This document shows positions 46,130-58,177 of a stretch of DNA of 64,000 bases, piece after piece. Under the pieces are notes generated by a model. The model made no database searches. It was given only the letters and a program-made list of their open reading frames with translations, and was not told the DNA's origin. The stretch spans positions 77,721,553 to 77,785,552 of the forward strand of contig NC_081185.1 of NCBI RefSeq assembly GCF_029867415.1. Reading direction: 5' to 3'. Source of the DNA: Vicia villosa. Its lineage: Eukaryota > Streptophyta > Magnoliopsida > Fabales > Fabaceae. Position numbers and translations under genes: made by a program. Within the stretch, counting starts at the first letter, position 1; each line of letters opens with the position of its first letter.

Positions 46130-48588
46130 TGTAACACCCCGTACATATATGTCTAGAATAATATGCGGTAATGTTATTTATGATACAAGAAACATACAAA
46201 CTAGGTGAAAGACAAGAATTGAAAAAAAACTGAATACAACATAAATCTTAATTATAGAGTATCCAAGAAGCTTGTCTCCATCATTGCACAACGGAAAGGT
46301 AACTTCTACAGAGGTCTTCCTGCCTTCTGCACATCTGCAGCTTCGAAACCGATCATCTAGCAAATCTAACACTTATAACCTGTTCCTGAAAAAAAAATTG
46401 GAATGGGGTGAGATTACTAAATCTCAGTGAGTTCCCCTATCTTATGGGTTCACTCGGTTCTACAGGGTGCATGCATCATAAACGGATTCACCTAGAATCC
46501 GGGGTTATGCCTCAGGTTTAGGTGCAAATACAAACAAGGGTATCACCACAATTGGAAGTCCCTTAACTATCCAATGAGACGTTCAATAAAACAACAATTC
46601 ACAATATGCAAACTCACATCCTTATGTGAGGAATCAAGGAGTTATACCCATCTGACTAGGCTACCTCTGCCACGTACCCTCGGTGAGTATCCAAGTACAT
46701 ATATGTCGAAAGACTTGCACAAGCACACCGCACGATGAATTCGGGTCATTCTTATATGGAATTCCACCCGAGATGAGTTAAGTTGTACCATTGCCTACGT
46801 GACATTTACAACCTCATCACCAAGCACGCCAGTGAGTTACCAAGTCGGAAACGCCATTAAAGACCCCGGTCTTGCTTCCACTGCAATGGTATTCATCCTC
46901 TGTACGCAGGTGAGTAAACAGGTGCAATATGTCCTTTTCGACGTACAAGCCCACCGGGCGAAAGCCTAGTAACATTGTCTAATTGACGTTACTAGAGGCA
47001 AGTAATTCAGTGATTGCCTACGTGGCATCACCCACTTACCATACTAATCACGCAGGTGAGTTACCAAGTGGGAAACGCCATTAAAGACCCTCACTTGCTT
47101 CCACCGCAATAGTAGCTCAGGTAATGCAAAATATACGGATATAGACACGTATATACAACAGGCATAAAAGCCAAATCATCCATGGTGTATAATACATATC
47201 ACAAACGCCACACGGGCTACCAATGGGCATCCACATAGTGGGTAAACAGGATTTACTATCCTAGTAGTACGGTTATACTCCGATTCACGCATATTCAACC
47301 AAGGCAAGTTCACAAAAATCAAGCATCCGAACGTCCAACCGGAACGACGGGAAAACAATTTACATTGTATTATATGCACATAATATTAGACAAAATCCAT
47401 CGCATAAATATCATGTCATTTGTACATACTCGTCACATGTGAGTTAAATACGTTTCGATCATGGAATATATTAAACATAATCAAACCATATAATTATTTA
47501 GAACGTACATGGACACACATTAGTCTCATAACAAAGAGGCTTCCGATTCCCGACATGGAACGGAACCGCACTCGGGGAATTAAACATACATTTCTTAATT
47601 CTATTAATGTTAATCCAACACCATGTAACTAAAAGTCCATTTGCCATAACTTTTAAATCAATTAAAAGCATTATATCTAAGCACATTCATAAAGATCATC
47701 AAAAGACCTTTCCAACGCTTCCGACCGGGCTTCGTTTCGAGTTGTAGAACTCAAGTTATGGTCGAAACAATAAAGGAATAATTTTCTGTCAGGTGCAATC
47801 GATTTGCACCAGTGTGCAATCGATTGCTCGCTGAACCAGAAGCGCAGAAAGTCAATTTTTTACAGTGCAATCGATTGCTTGACCCCTGCAATCGATTGCT
47901 TACTGAACCAGAAGCAAAAAATCACATTTTTCTTGCAATATACCAGTTCCAATAGTGTTCTAACTCATCCTTAGATTACCCAACAACCCAAATACGAATT
48001 CCATCATATTTCAACATTCCATAACATACAATTGCATCAAAGGAACAAGTATATGACTGATTAAATTAACATGCAATTGATCATCCTCACTCTAACCCTA
48101 ATATCATGCAATTCCACAAAACCCCAAATTCTACCCAAGCTCTAACTATGGAACTCACCTCAAAATTTGAACTGGATGAAGAGAATGATGATTCTGAGTT
48201 GTTCATTGAGAATGGAGATAATGATGATCACCAAACCAAGTTTGATTCTTTGTTCTTCTTCTAAAAGCACCAAAGCTCCACACACATGCAAGAGGTGGAT
48301 GAGCTTGTTCTTCCTTCCCCATTCTTCTCTTGTTCTCACGTGCTCCACCCTTTCCTTGTCAACAAAAATCTGATTTGGAACAATTGGTAAATGAGGGTTA
48401 TATCCAAACAGCCCTTAAGTCCTCAATAAAATGTGAAACTACCAAAATGCCCTCCAACCAAGCAATAATCACAAGTTTGCCATTTGGTTCCTTTCCAACC
48501 AATTCCATTTGATTCTTCTAATCCATCAATTTTCTTTAATCCTTCATAGAGTATAAATATACATGCTTAGACAATATGGAATATTACA
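46130..48588 (-). repeat. 5' LTR of the 8.9-kb element
   Basis: 2,459 bp; differs from the left LTR at roughly 16 positions by eye, so the insertion is recent. Palindromes GCAATCGATTGC at 47816, 47867 and 47888. Confidence 0.9.
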
Positions 48589-48593
48589 TTATT

Positions 48594-49071
48594 CTCCTGC
48601 CCAAATTAAAAAAATCAACAATTATGAAAACACACGTCAAATGAAAAATATAGAATATAAAAATAATAAATATTTATATTTTCGACGTGGGTAATGATAT
48701 ACCTATTAGAGAAAATGAATAGAAATAAAAAAGGAAGGTAGAAATATATGTGAATTAAAAGCGGGAAAATATCATATCACAAAAATTACAATATATCATA
48801 TCTGTAATAGAAAGATGAGAAATATAATGTTAAACTATTTAAAGAAAGAAATAGTTTGAAAAAAAACTTAAATTATAATATAAATAAATTCCTTTCGCTT
48901 AGTTATGTTCTCAATAATTTGAGAGATCATTGAGATAAAGATATGACTCTTATCATTTGAATTATTTTTGTGTTAAAAATGAAAGAATATAAATTTAGTT
49001 TGATCAATTAAGAAGATATAAGAGGAAAAACAAAAAAGATCTTACGCGTTCGATATTGTGCAAATTTTAAA
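48594..49071. other. AT-rich DNA without a gene
   Basis: No ORF or structural feature seen. Confidence 0.4.
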
Positions 49072-49712
49072 GGAATATGGATTTGTGAAATAGACTGTCA
49101 AAGTAAACCGATTTTGATCGATTGATATTCTATAACCAATTTTGACAATTTGAGGGGTTAAAAATTTAATCGAAATTAAATATTTGGTTCAATGAAACCA
49201 AATTTAATTCTTTGTATAAATTTTTTGAACCGAATTTCATTGATTGATATTTTAAAACAAAATTTAATAATTTGACTAGTTAAAAGATTTAATCGAACTT
49301 AATTATTTATATCGATGTTGTAGAATATAATTCTTGATTTCAATTATTTTGTTGTTTGGTATGGTATCGTTATATTATTTTTTGCATCAAATTTAAATTT
49401 ATTTATTTCAATAATTTTTTATAATTTAAACTTGTATATATTTTTATTATATTATTATTAATAGAGGAATGTGGATTTGTGAAATAGACTGTCAAAGTAA
49501 ACCGATTTTGATTGATTGATATTCTAAAACCAATTTTATTAATTTGAGGTGTTAAAAAAATTAATTGAAATTAAATATTTGTTTCAATGAAACCAAATTT
49601 AATTTTTTGTATAATTGTTTTTTAACCGATTTTAATTAATTGGTATTTTAAAACTGATTTTAATTGATTGATATTTTAAAACTGACTTTAATTAATTGAG
49701 CGATTAAAAAAT
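49072..49712. repeat. About 394-bp tandem duplication, second copy interrupted
   Basis: GGAAT(A/G)TGGATTTGTGAAAT begins at 49072 and 49466. The second copy stops at 49712, where a Mutator-like element is inserted, and resumes at about 50684 (AATCGAACTTAATTATTTAT also at about 49293). The uninterrupted target in copy 1 reads TTAAAAGAT. Confidence 0.75.
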
Positions 49713-50683
49713 GAGTGAAGGTCCATTTTAGTCCCTCACAAACCGCAGAGGTGAGATTAGTCCCTGAGAATAAAAAAGTCTATATTAAATCCCTTACAAA
49801 ATTTAACCGAGCCACATCTTACTTTTGAACCGTGACTGGAGTGCCAATGAAGTCCCATTTTAGTCCCTCTCAAAAAAGAGAGTCCAAAGTAGTCCCTAAT
49901 AAAAAAAGTCTCTATTTAATCCCTTACAAAATTTAACTGGACCATGTCCGTCCCTCTTTTAATATTTTATTCAAACGATTTTTTCCTTTTTTAAACTGTG
50001 ACAGGACCTAGTATACCTAATTGTTCATTAAATACTTTGTTATCATCAAAAATTTTTTTTTTTGGTACAAGTTATCATCAAAACTTAAGGAATGTGGTAT
50101 AAACCAAATTTCTTCCAACATATATCATGGCCTAAATCACCCCAGCAGTAGAACTAAACCTTCCTAAAAGATCAATAACAACGGAAACAATAACAACACC
50201 TAATACACAAGAATACATAACAAGAAAAACCGTAGTCACCCACCCATAAGCCTGATAATAAACACAACAAAAACGAACATTGTGGTATCGCGATGATTTA
50301 TCTTCAACCCCTTCAAAAATAATTTCAAATCAACAGTCGTAAAATAGGAGTCCAGTCACGGTTTAAAAATAGGAAAAATCGTTTGAAAAATATTAAAAGA
50401 GGAATTAACATGACTTAGTTAAATTTTGTAAGGGATTAAATAGAAACTTTTTTCTCAGGGACTAATTTGGACTCTCCCTTTTTTGTGAGGGACTAAAATG
50501 GGTCTTCATTGGCAGTCCAATCACGGTTCAAAAGTAAGAAAAAAACCGGTTTGAAAAAAATATTAGTAGATGGACTAACATGACTTGGTTAAATTTTGTA
50601 AGGGATTTAATTGAGACTTTTTTTTCTCATGGACTAATCTGACCTCTGCAATTTTTGTGAGGGACTAAAATGGACCTCCACTC
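49713..50683. mobile_element. Mutator-like foldback element, possible Pack-MULE
   Basis: Terminal inverted repeats GAGTGAAGGTCCATTTTAGT and ACTAAAATGGACCTCCACTC extend into arms of about 300 bp (49713-50013 and 50348-50683). Flanking 9-bp duplication TTAAAAAAT (49704-49712) / TTAAGAAAT (50684-50692), one mismatch. The unique centre (about 50014-50347) is unrelated to the arms and contains an exon-like stretch on the minus strand. 971 bp in all; no transposase. Confidence 0.8.
50160..50251 (-). pseudogene. Exon-like captured fragment inside the Mutator-like element
   Basis: On the minus strand an acceptor TTATTATCAG at about 50261-50252 is followed by 92 bp open in one frame, encoding AYGWVTTVFLVMYSCVLGVV followed by a further hydrophobic stretch, then a possible donor AAG|GTTTAG. 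It looks like a transmembrane-segment exon of a host membrane protein. I cannot name the parent gene. Confidence 0.35.
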
Positions 50684-50854
50684 TTAAGAAATTTAATCGA
50701 ACTTAATTATTTATTTCAATGTCGTAGAATATAATTATTGATAGAGATCACTCAATATTAAATTTTATTATTATTATTAGTTTTTTATAATAATAATAAA
50801 AATTATGATTAGGTATTAATATAGTGTTAATTTAATATTTAATAAAATAAAGAT

Positions 50855-50857
<3 letters not shown>

Positions 50858-50903
<46 letters not shown>
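50858..50903. repeat. (AT)23 microsatellite
   Basis: Uninterrupted alternating AT over 46 bp. Confidence 0.95.
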
Positions 50904-50907
<4 letters not shown>

Positions 50908-52000
50908 AATATTAATAGCATCATTATCCATTTTTAAATATCAATTAATTGAAATAATAAAAGGAAAGATTGACGGATTTGAAAAGTTACAACAATAATG
51001 CTTTGAAACGATAATCCGATTTACTATATCGAAGATAAAAGGACAATAAATTACAACAGCATGCTCGCAAAGTAAATCACAATCAGAATTAAAATATGAA
51101 TGTTACTTATATTAGAAATTAATATATTTTATCATAAAAATAATACTAACGTTACCTATCGACTTCAAATAATGCAAAACAAAATAATAAATTTAAATAT
51201 TATTAAATATTGTTAGAATCATTTGTATTAGAAGCCCTTAGCACACTGGCCTAATTTAAAAAACTTAAGCTTGAGATAAACACCTAACAAAATTCAGATA
51301 CATTAGTTACCAGCACCACTGAATAACTTATTAAGAAAAAGTATGAAGAAGATAGAGAAAGAATAAAATAAAGATGATCAAGAGAATATGAGTTTTGGTG
51401 GAAACTCTAGCAAAGTGATTTGGAAACCCTTTTTGCACTTTTTCTCTTGTTCAAATTGAAGAGATCTGAATGAAGTTGATAAGCAAACAGATTTGAATCC
51501 AAATATATCGATGGGAGTGGGAAGAAGAAAAAGGATGAGGAAGATGCAAATGAAGTTATTGGATTTAGGAATGTTTATGGGATATGTGATGCATATGTAA
51601 CCCCTATAGGAATCGTTTTTGCACTATTTTGTAACCCCTATAGAAAGAGAATGATGCAACAAATGTGAAACGATAGTAGAAATTGAAAGAAGCAGAAGGA
51701 TACACCAAATGTGAAACAGAAGTGGAAAGAAATTAATTTATTATAAAATTAATGGAATTGAAAAGTAATATTATATTCAATTAAGATTTTCATCCCATGC
51801 TTTTCTAATTAAGATTTTATTTCTAAATTGTTGAAGAGAGAGATTTTCATCCCATCCCATACTTATATATTTTTCCCTTTTATATGTATATATTTTTAAC
51901 TTTTATATGTATGTATTTTTATATATATATTTTTAATATTATTTTATTTTTTAAATTCTATCAATTAAATATAATAATAATAATATTATTAAACACTAAA
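50904..52000. other. AT-rich DNA without a recognised gene
   Basis: No convincing coding region. A short less AT-rich stretch near 51230-51720 (AGAAGCCCTTAGCACACTGG; GTAACCCCTATAG occurs twice near 51597 and 51633) shows no domain. Confidence 0.4.
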
Positions 52001-53200
52001 ATATTATTATTATTATTATCATTAGATGAATAATTTTCGGCTATAGTTAGAACAATAATTAGAATATATTTGAGAGTTACAAAATAATAAATAATAAAAT
52101 ATTATTATTATCATTAGATAAACAGTTTTACAATAAACTGTGCGATTTGAAAGAATTCGAATTAATGTCATTATGGTGCATCAACTAAAAAGTTTTTAGA
52201 AATATTTTATATTTTATCATAATATTATAGTCATATTTTTTTAATAAATTTGTCTTTAATATTTGATCAATCAATTACAATACCTAAATAAAGAACATTA
52301 TTATTCAAATTATTTAAAACACAAAAAATTAGAAAATTAGTGTAGTCATAATAGAAAAAAAAACTTCTGAAACCACAAACCATAATAAATGATTATATCA
52401 TTATTACAATTAATAATTTTAATGCAATTTATTCTTCTTAGTCATAATTTTACTACAATTAATATTAAGATGACACATAATTTGTGTTTAATATTTGATC
52501 AATCGGTTGAAACACCTAAATAAAGAACATTATTCAAATTAATTAAAACACAAAAAATTAGAAAATTAGTGTAGTCATAATAGAAAAAAATACTTTTAAT
52601 GCAATTTATTAAAACACAAACCAAAATAAATGATTATATCAATACTACAATTAATAATTTTTATGCAATTTATTCTTTTGAGATAGCATAAAAATATATA
52701 CATATAAAAGTTTTTTATCTAATATTTTTATGCTTTATAATTAGAATAGAATATATTTGCGAGTTACAAAATATTAAATAATAAAATATTATTAAAAAAT
52801 ATAAACATAAAAATACATACATATAAAAGTTTTTTATCTAATATTTTTATACTTTATAATTAGAATGTATGTGAAAGTTACAAAATATTAAATAATAAAA
52901 TATTATTATTATCATTAGATGAGTAATTAAGAAGAATTTGAGTTAATGTAGAAATAAATTTGTTGTCCATTAAAATTTAAATAATTCTAATATTAAATGT
53001 TGTTTTAAAAGGTCTTCTCTGGCGATTTCCGATTGGCGGTTTCTGACGATTGAGCTTTTTTCGGCGAAGAACGTACAGAAGTTGAAGGTAAAGGGTAGGA
53101 ACAGACACAGCGAACCTTTGGTGTTGGTTTAAATTCCTAACCTTAGGGTTAGGGACCACGGTAGAGGGGATCTAGGTTTGGGACTATCCTTGGGTTAAAT

Positions 53201-54347
53201 ATGGGGCGTGGCCGGCCGAAGAAAAAGGCGGCGATGACTCCACCGGCGAGTGTGAGAGTATTCTCGTCAACTCCAATTTCAAGTGGACAAGGAACTATCG
53301 GAATTACAAGCAAATCTGGGAATGTTGTGAAAACGATGGAAACGATTAAGGAGGTACCGAATGCTGAGGGGAAACACGATGAGGTTGAGAAGGACGACTA
53401 CCAGAATCCAATGGGTGGAAATAATCAAAGGAAATAGACTTCCGTCGAATGGTAGTGAACTCTCCTACATGGAGCCACTCATAATAAACAGTTAGATTGA
53501 AGTTCAACTTGAGGAAAAGGATGTAACATCAGAGATGGAATTCTGGAAAAATGCCCTTATCATGTATGCTATAGGAAATGAGCTTTCTATGAATGCAGTT
53601 AAGAAGTTCATGACTACAACATGGAATTTCGTGACCTTACCGGATTTGTACTACAATGAAGAGGGATACTTCCTTATTAGATTCAAGGATAGAGTTGATA
53701 GGGATGCTGTGTTAATGCGACGACCGTACTCTATCTTCAAGAAGCCTATTTTGCTTCATGAATGGAACCCAAATTTCACACTGCAGGAAGATGTGCTGAG
53801 GGTGTTACCTATTTGGGTGATGTTTCCCCAATTTCCTTTGTATTGCTGGGGGGATCAGAGTATTGGTAAAATTGCTAGTGCCATAGGAAAGCCACTCATG
53901 ACTGATGAGTGTACAACAAAGAAGCTTCGGGTATCGTATGCACGAGTCCTAATTGAAGTTGATGTTACACAGGAACTACGACAACATATCACAATCGGGA
54001 ATCCACGGGGTGAGAAAATGATCCAACAGGTGGAGTATGAATGGAAACCACCCTTTTGCAAAAGCTGTAACAAAGTAGGGCATGAATGTAAACAAAAGGA
54101 GGATGGTCTTAAGAAAAAGAAAGAGCCACAAAGAGTTTGGGAGCGGAAGAAGCCACCTGAGGAGCCTAAAAGCTCAGATGAAGTGAGCAAATCTGTAGCC
54201 CAATTGAATGTTGTAGAAGGACCATGGATCACTATACAAATAAAAGGAAGGAAAGGAAAGGAACCTGCAGAAGTGAGAGTTGAAATCATGAATGGTTTTG
54301 AGGGACTTCTGGTAGGGGAAAGCTCTCATACTAAGGGTGTTACGTGA
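53201..54347 (+). pseudogene. LINE ORF1, RNA-binding protein
   Basis: Starts at ATG 53201 (MGRGRPKKKAAMTPP, a basic N-terminus). A TAG at 53435-53437 and a frameshift separate it from the main part, 53535-54347, which has a DUF4283-like domain (FLIRFKDRVDRDAVLMRRPY; PIWVMFPQFPLYCW; IASAIGKPL) and a knuckle FCKSCNKVGHECK. In plant L1 elements this protein binds the transcript in the ribonucleoprotein particle. The C-terminus is Lys/Glu-rich. Confidence 0.8.
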
Positions 54348-54352
54348 TCTGC

Positions 54353-57208
54353 TAGAATGTGAGAGGGCTCAATAAACATGCTAGATGCCTGGAGGTTGGA
54401 GCCCAACTCAAGAAATTACGGGTTAGTTGTCTAGCATTACTTGAAACTCGTGTTAAGATTAATAATAGTAAAGCTGTTAGGAAGAGGTTGGGGTTTGATT
54501 GGGAGTTCATAGATAATTATTAACATCATATGAAAGGAAGGATTTGGTTGGCTTGGAATCCTAACATTTGGAGTATAACCCCTATTGAGAAAACTGAACA
54601 GTTAGTACACAGTGATGTTTACACCAATGCTGGAACATTATCTCATCACCTCACTATAGTGTATGCTCACAATCAGATCAATAATAGGAGGAGCTTGTGG
54701 CAGGATCTCAGTAGAATCAGTAATAATATTCAGGGGCCTTGGATGGTTGTAGGTGACTTTAATAACATTTTGAAAGTTGGTGATATAATTGGTGGTAATG
54801 ATGTACATCTGGCTGAGTATATTGATATGGAGTTAATAATGGCTAATAGTAATCTTTTTGAGCATGAAATGATAGGAGCTTGGTTCACCTGGTCAAACAA
54901 GCAAATAGCTAACCCTATTAGTTCCATAATTGATAGGGCTCTTGTTAATGCAGACTCGTACAGAGGTTTCCCTAATACTAGTGTTGAGGTGCTCAATCCC
55001 CATATCTCTGACCATGCTCCTTTGAGAATCAAGATGGATAGTCATCAAGCAATAAAGAAAATCAAGCATAGATTTAAATTCCTGAATTGTATAGCTGGCC
55101 ATGCTGATTATCTTCATGGTCTGAGGGCAAACTGGAATCATCTTGACTTAGGCAATCCAATGGAGCAATTCTGGAAGAACTTATATAAGTTACAATATAG
55201 TCTGAAAGGATTGACTTGGCAAATGACTGAGGGGATCAGAGATCTCAAGGTGAGTAGAGAGCAGCTTGATAAAGCTCAAACCCTATTAGCATTTGATCAG
55301 CTGAATCAGACCCTGTGCCAAAATTTCAAGTTCTGGACTGATGAAGTTCTGAAAAATACTGAATTGGAAGAGAATATCCTGCAGCAGAAACTTAAGTGTG
55401 ACTGGATTACTTTGGTGATGGTAATAATGCATACTTCTATGCAAATCTCAAATATAAAACAAACAAATCCAAATCAAGGAGCTAGAAGATGCTCAAGGAA
55501 ATAGGCTCACTGATTAGAAAGACATTGAGATGGAGGTGAGATCCTTCTACTTAAAACTGATTGGTCAAACATCTATGCAGAGAAGCCAGGTGGATATTTG
55601 TAGCTTGAGAGAAGGAGCTCAATTAAATAGGGAGCAACAAGAAAGCCTTACTGTACCAGTGACTGAAGCTGAAATTTGGAAGGCCATCAATGGTATGGGT
55701 GATAATAAAGCACCAGGTGTGGATGGCTATAATGCTAAATTTTACAAATCCAGCTGGACAGTAATTAAAAAAGATGTTGTGAATGTGGTTCAAGACTTCT
55801 TTGTGAATAACAGGATGTATAGAGCAGTGAATTGTGCCCTTGTGACCCTGATCCCTAAGACTAAAGATGCTAAATCTATGAAAGAGATGAGGCCTATAGC
55901 ATGTTGTACCACCCTTTACAAAATTATCTCCAAGGTCCTCACTAAAAGGTTAAACAAAGTGATTAACTCTGTTAATGACAGTCAGACAACATTCTTGCCA
56001 GGCAAAACAATTCATGATAACATCATCTTGGCCTTTGAATTACTGAGAGGTTACAATAGGAAACATCTCTCTCCCAGGTGCACTATTCAAATTGATCTTC
56101 AAAAAGCCTATGATACTGTGGAGTGGGACTCTTTGGCATTGGTAAGCTCCCTTTCAAATATTTGGGGGTCCCTCTATCCACAAGAAAGCTTACTATCAAC
56201 CAATGTCAACCTATTATTGATAAAATGCTTGAGAAAGTGCAGCATTGGTATGCTAATTTGCTTAGCTATACAGGTAGGAAACAACTAGTCAAGAGCACTT
56301 TGATGTCCATAGTAGGGTATTGGATGCAAGCATTTCCCCTCCCTAAGAAAATAATCTAGAGAATTGAAGTGATTTGTAAAAAATTTATCTGGTCTGGCAA
56401 AGCTGTGGGGAGGAAAGCCCTAGTAGCTTGGGATAAAATCTGCCATCCCAATAATGCAGGTGGCTTAAACATGACTTATCTTAGTGACTGGAACAAAGCT
56501 ACTATTCTGAAGTTGCTTTGGAACCTCCATATGAAATCAGATAAGCTATGGATACGGTGGATTGGAGCATACTATCTTAAAGGTGTCAGCATTATGCGGT
56601 GGGAGCCTAAGATATATAGCTCTTGGATGATCAAGAGTATAGTCAAGAATAGAGAGATTACTGTCCATAGTGAGTATTGGAAAAGTAGTGTTCATCAGAG
56701 CCAGTTTAATACCAATGCAATGTATAAAGACCTGAGGGGTAATTTTGCAAACCAGAGCTGGAGGAAGATCTTGTTTCAAAACTATGCCAGACCAAGGGCA
56801 TGTTTCACTCTTTGGTTGGCTATTATGAACCGTCTCCCTACCAAAGATAGATTGAGGAAGATTAATATTTAGCAGATGGCTTATGCAGTTTTTGTGAACC
56901 GTCTCCCTAGTCATGTTTGGATTCAAATCATGGATTGGATTGGATATGTTAGAAGATGTAAAAGCTGGGATGAAGAGAAATAGTGGCTTTCTATGGAAAC
57001 AACAAAAAAAGGGTGGAGAAGATGTTTTCTCAAATTGGCTATTGCTGAAGTTATCTACCATTTGTGGAACCTGCGAAATGAGAAGATTTTTAGCCAAAGC
57101 CAATATTCTGGGGATATCATTATGAGAATCAAATACACTATAGGACTTAGAGCTAGTTCTAAAAAAAGTGTTGAGAAACCATGTGAACATGGAGACCATG
57201 GTTATTAG
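54353..57208 (+). pseudogene. LINE ORF2, endonuclease-reverse transcriptase
   Basis: The endonuclease begins at about 54356 (NVRGLNKHAR, after TAG at 54353) and includes LALLETRVK, VVGDFNNIL and ISDHAPLRI. A nonsense codon lies at about 54521. A frameshift near 55504 leads into RT: DNKAPGVDGYNAKFYKSSW, RPIACCTTLYKIISKVLTKR and QIDLQKAYDTVEW. At about 56142 the sequence jumps to GKLPFKYLGVPLS, so the block with the catalytic F/Y-x-D-D motif is deleted. Thumb and zf-RVT-like regions follow (RKILFQNYARPRACFTLWLA; LWNLRNEKIF) with further stops at 56357 and 56870. Confidence 0.85.
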
Positions 57209-57687
57209 TTGATTTGTGTGTCTAGTTTCAATTTTGTGTTCTTTGTTTGTCTGGCTGCCTGGATCGTTGTAATGATCGGCTTGTATAAACTGTTTTTGGT
57301 AATAAAATTCTTATTTTACTCCAAAAAAGTTAAATAATTCTTATTATTATTATATTTCATTGGTAGAATTTAAATAGTAAAATATTATTAAAAATATAAA
57401 CATAAAAATACATACATATAAAAGTTAAAAATATATACATATAAAATTATTTTTATTTAATATTTTTATACTTTATAATTAGAATATATTTGAGAGTCAC
57501 AAAATATTAAATCATAAAATATTATTAAAAATATAAACAAAATACATACATATAAAAGTTTTTTATCTAATATTTTTATAATTTATAATTGGAATATATT
57601 TGAGAGTAACAAAATATTAAATAATAAAATATTATTATTATCATTAGATGGACAATTTGGAAGAATATGAGTTAGGGTAAAAATTAG

Positions 57688-58177
57688 AATTTTTTTTAAA
57701 TAACCATGTATTAGAAAAAAATTACGTAAATAACCATACTTCGGAAAAAATTACGTAAATAACCAAGTTTCAGAAAACATTGACACTAAGGCGCCATGTG
57801 AGATGGCGCCACCATTGTATCAGATGAAGGGAGGCGCCATTTGGGATGGCTCCTATGTACAACTTTTCTGCAATAAGCCATCTCATATGGCGCCTTTGTG
57901 CATTTTCAAATGGAAAATTGAACAAAAATATACAAGGAGGCGCCATATGAGATGGCTCCTCCTCCTAAAAGTTGAAGGGAGGCGCCATTTGACATGGCTT
58001 ATTGGGACTGAGTGTGCCATGTCAGATGGCGCCTAGGACTAAAAAAAAGGAATAAGCCATGTGAGATGGCGCCTTGGTGTTAAGGGTTTCAGAAACCTGG
58101 TTATTTGCGTAATTTTTTTCGAAACGTGGTTATTTGTGTATTTTTTTTTAATACATGGTTATTTTAAAAAAAAATCC
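57688..58177. mobile_element. Mutator-type MITE carrying a GGCGCC palindrome array
   Basis: A 490-bp element flanked by identical 9-bp TAAAAATTA (57679-57687 and 58178-58186). Terminal inverted repeats start GAATTTTTTTTAAATAACCATG-like and contain a repeated AATAACCA / TGGTTATT motif. The centre has eight GGCGCC sites (57790, 57805, 57833, 57889, 57939, 57981, 58028, 58068), each in the context GGCGCCATNTGAGATGGC or its reverse. The neighbouring repeat unit at about 58560 has the uninterrupted TAAAAATTA. Non-coding. Confidence 0.8.

Larger units (their letters stand above)
39667..48588 (-). mobile_element. Complete non-autonomous LTR retrotransposon (8.9 kb, no coding capacity)
   Basis: Two LTRs (39667-42123 and 46130-48588, about 2,458 bp, roughly 99% identical) flank a 4,006-bp internal region. 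Target duplication TTATT is perfect (39662-39666 and 48589-48593). LTR ends on the plus strand are TGTAACACCCC and ATATTACA. The primer-binding site TGGTATCAGAGC (initiator tRNA-Met; 46127-46116) and a polypurine tract (AAGGGGGGGAGCA at the left LTR) show minus-strand orientation. No ORF longer than about 75 codons lies inside and no gag or pol motif was seen, so the element fits the LARD category (large retrotransposon derivative). The TGTAACACCCC terminus suggests Ty3/gypsy ancestry, but this is inference. Confidence 0.85.
52989..57329 (+). mobile_element. L1-type LINE, dead
   Basis: Flanked by a 12-bp duplication TTAAATAATTCT (52977-52988 and 57330-57341) and ending in TAATAAAATTCTTATTTTACTCCAAAAAAG, a short A-rich tail. 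It holds ORF1 (DUF4283-like plus a Cys/His knuckle) and ORF2 (endonuclease, RT, zf-RVT). Length is 4,341 bp, short for a plant L1 because part of RT is deleted. Confidence 0.85.

Noticed and set aside
39667..48588. Two 2.46-kb repeats as a segmental duplication
   Set aside because: TG...CA ends, primer site, polypurine tract and a perfect 5-bp duplication show they are LTRs of one element.
57790..58073. CRISPR-like or bacterial repeat array; ORF 57803-58036
   Set aside because: Units vary in spacing and orientation and sit inside a MITE with a 9-bp target duplication; the ORF is a by-product of the repeats.
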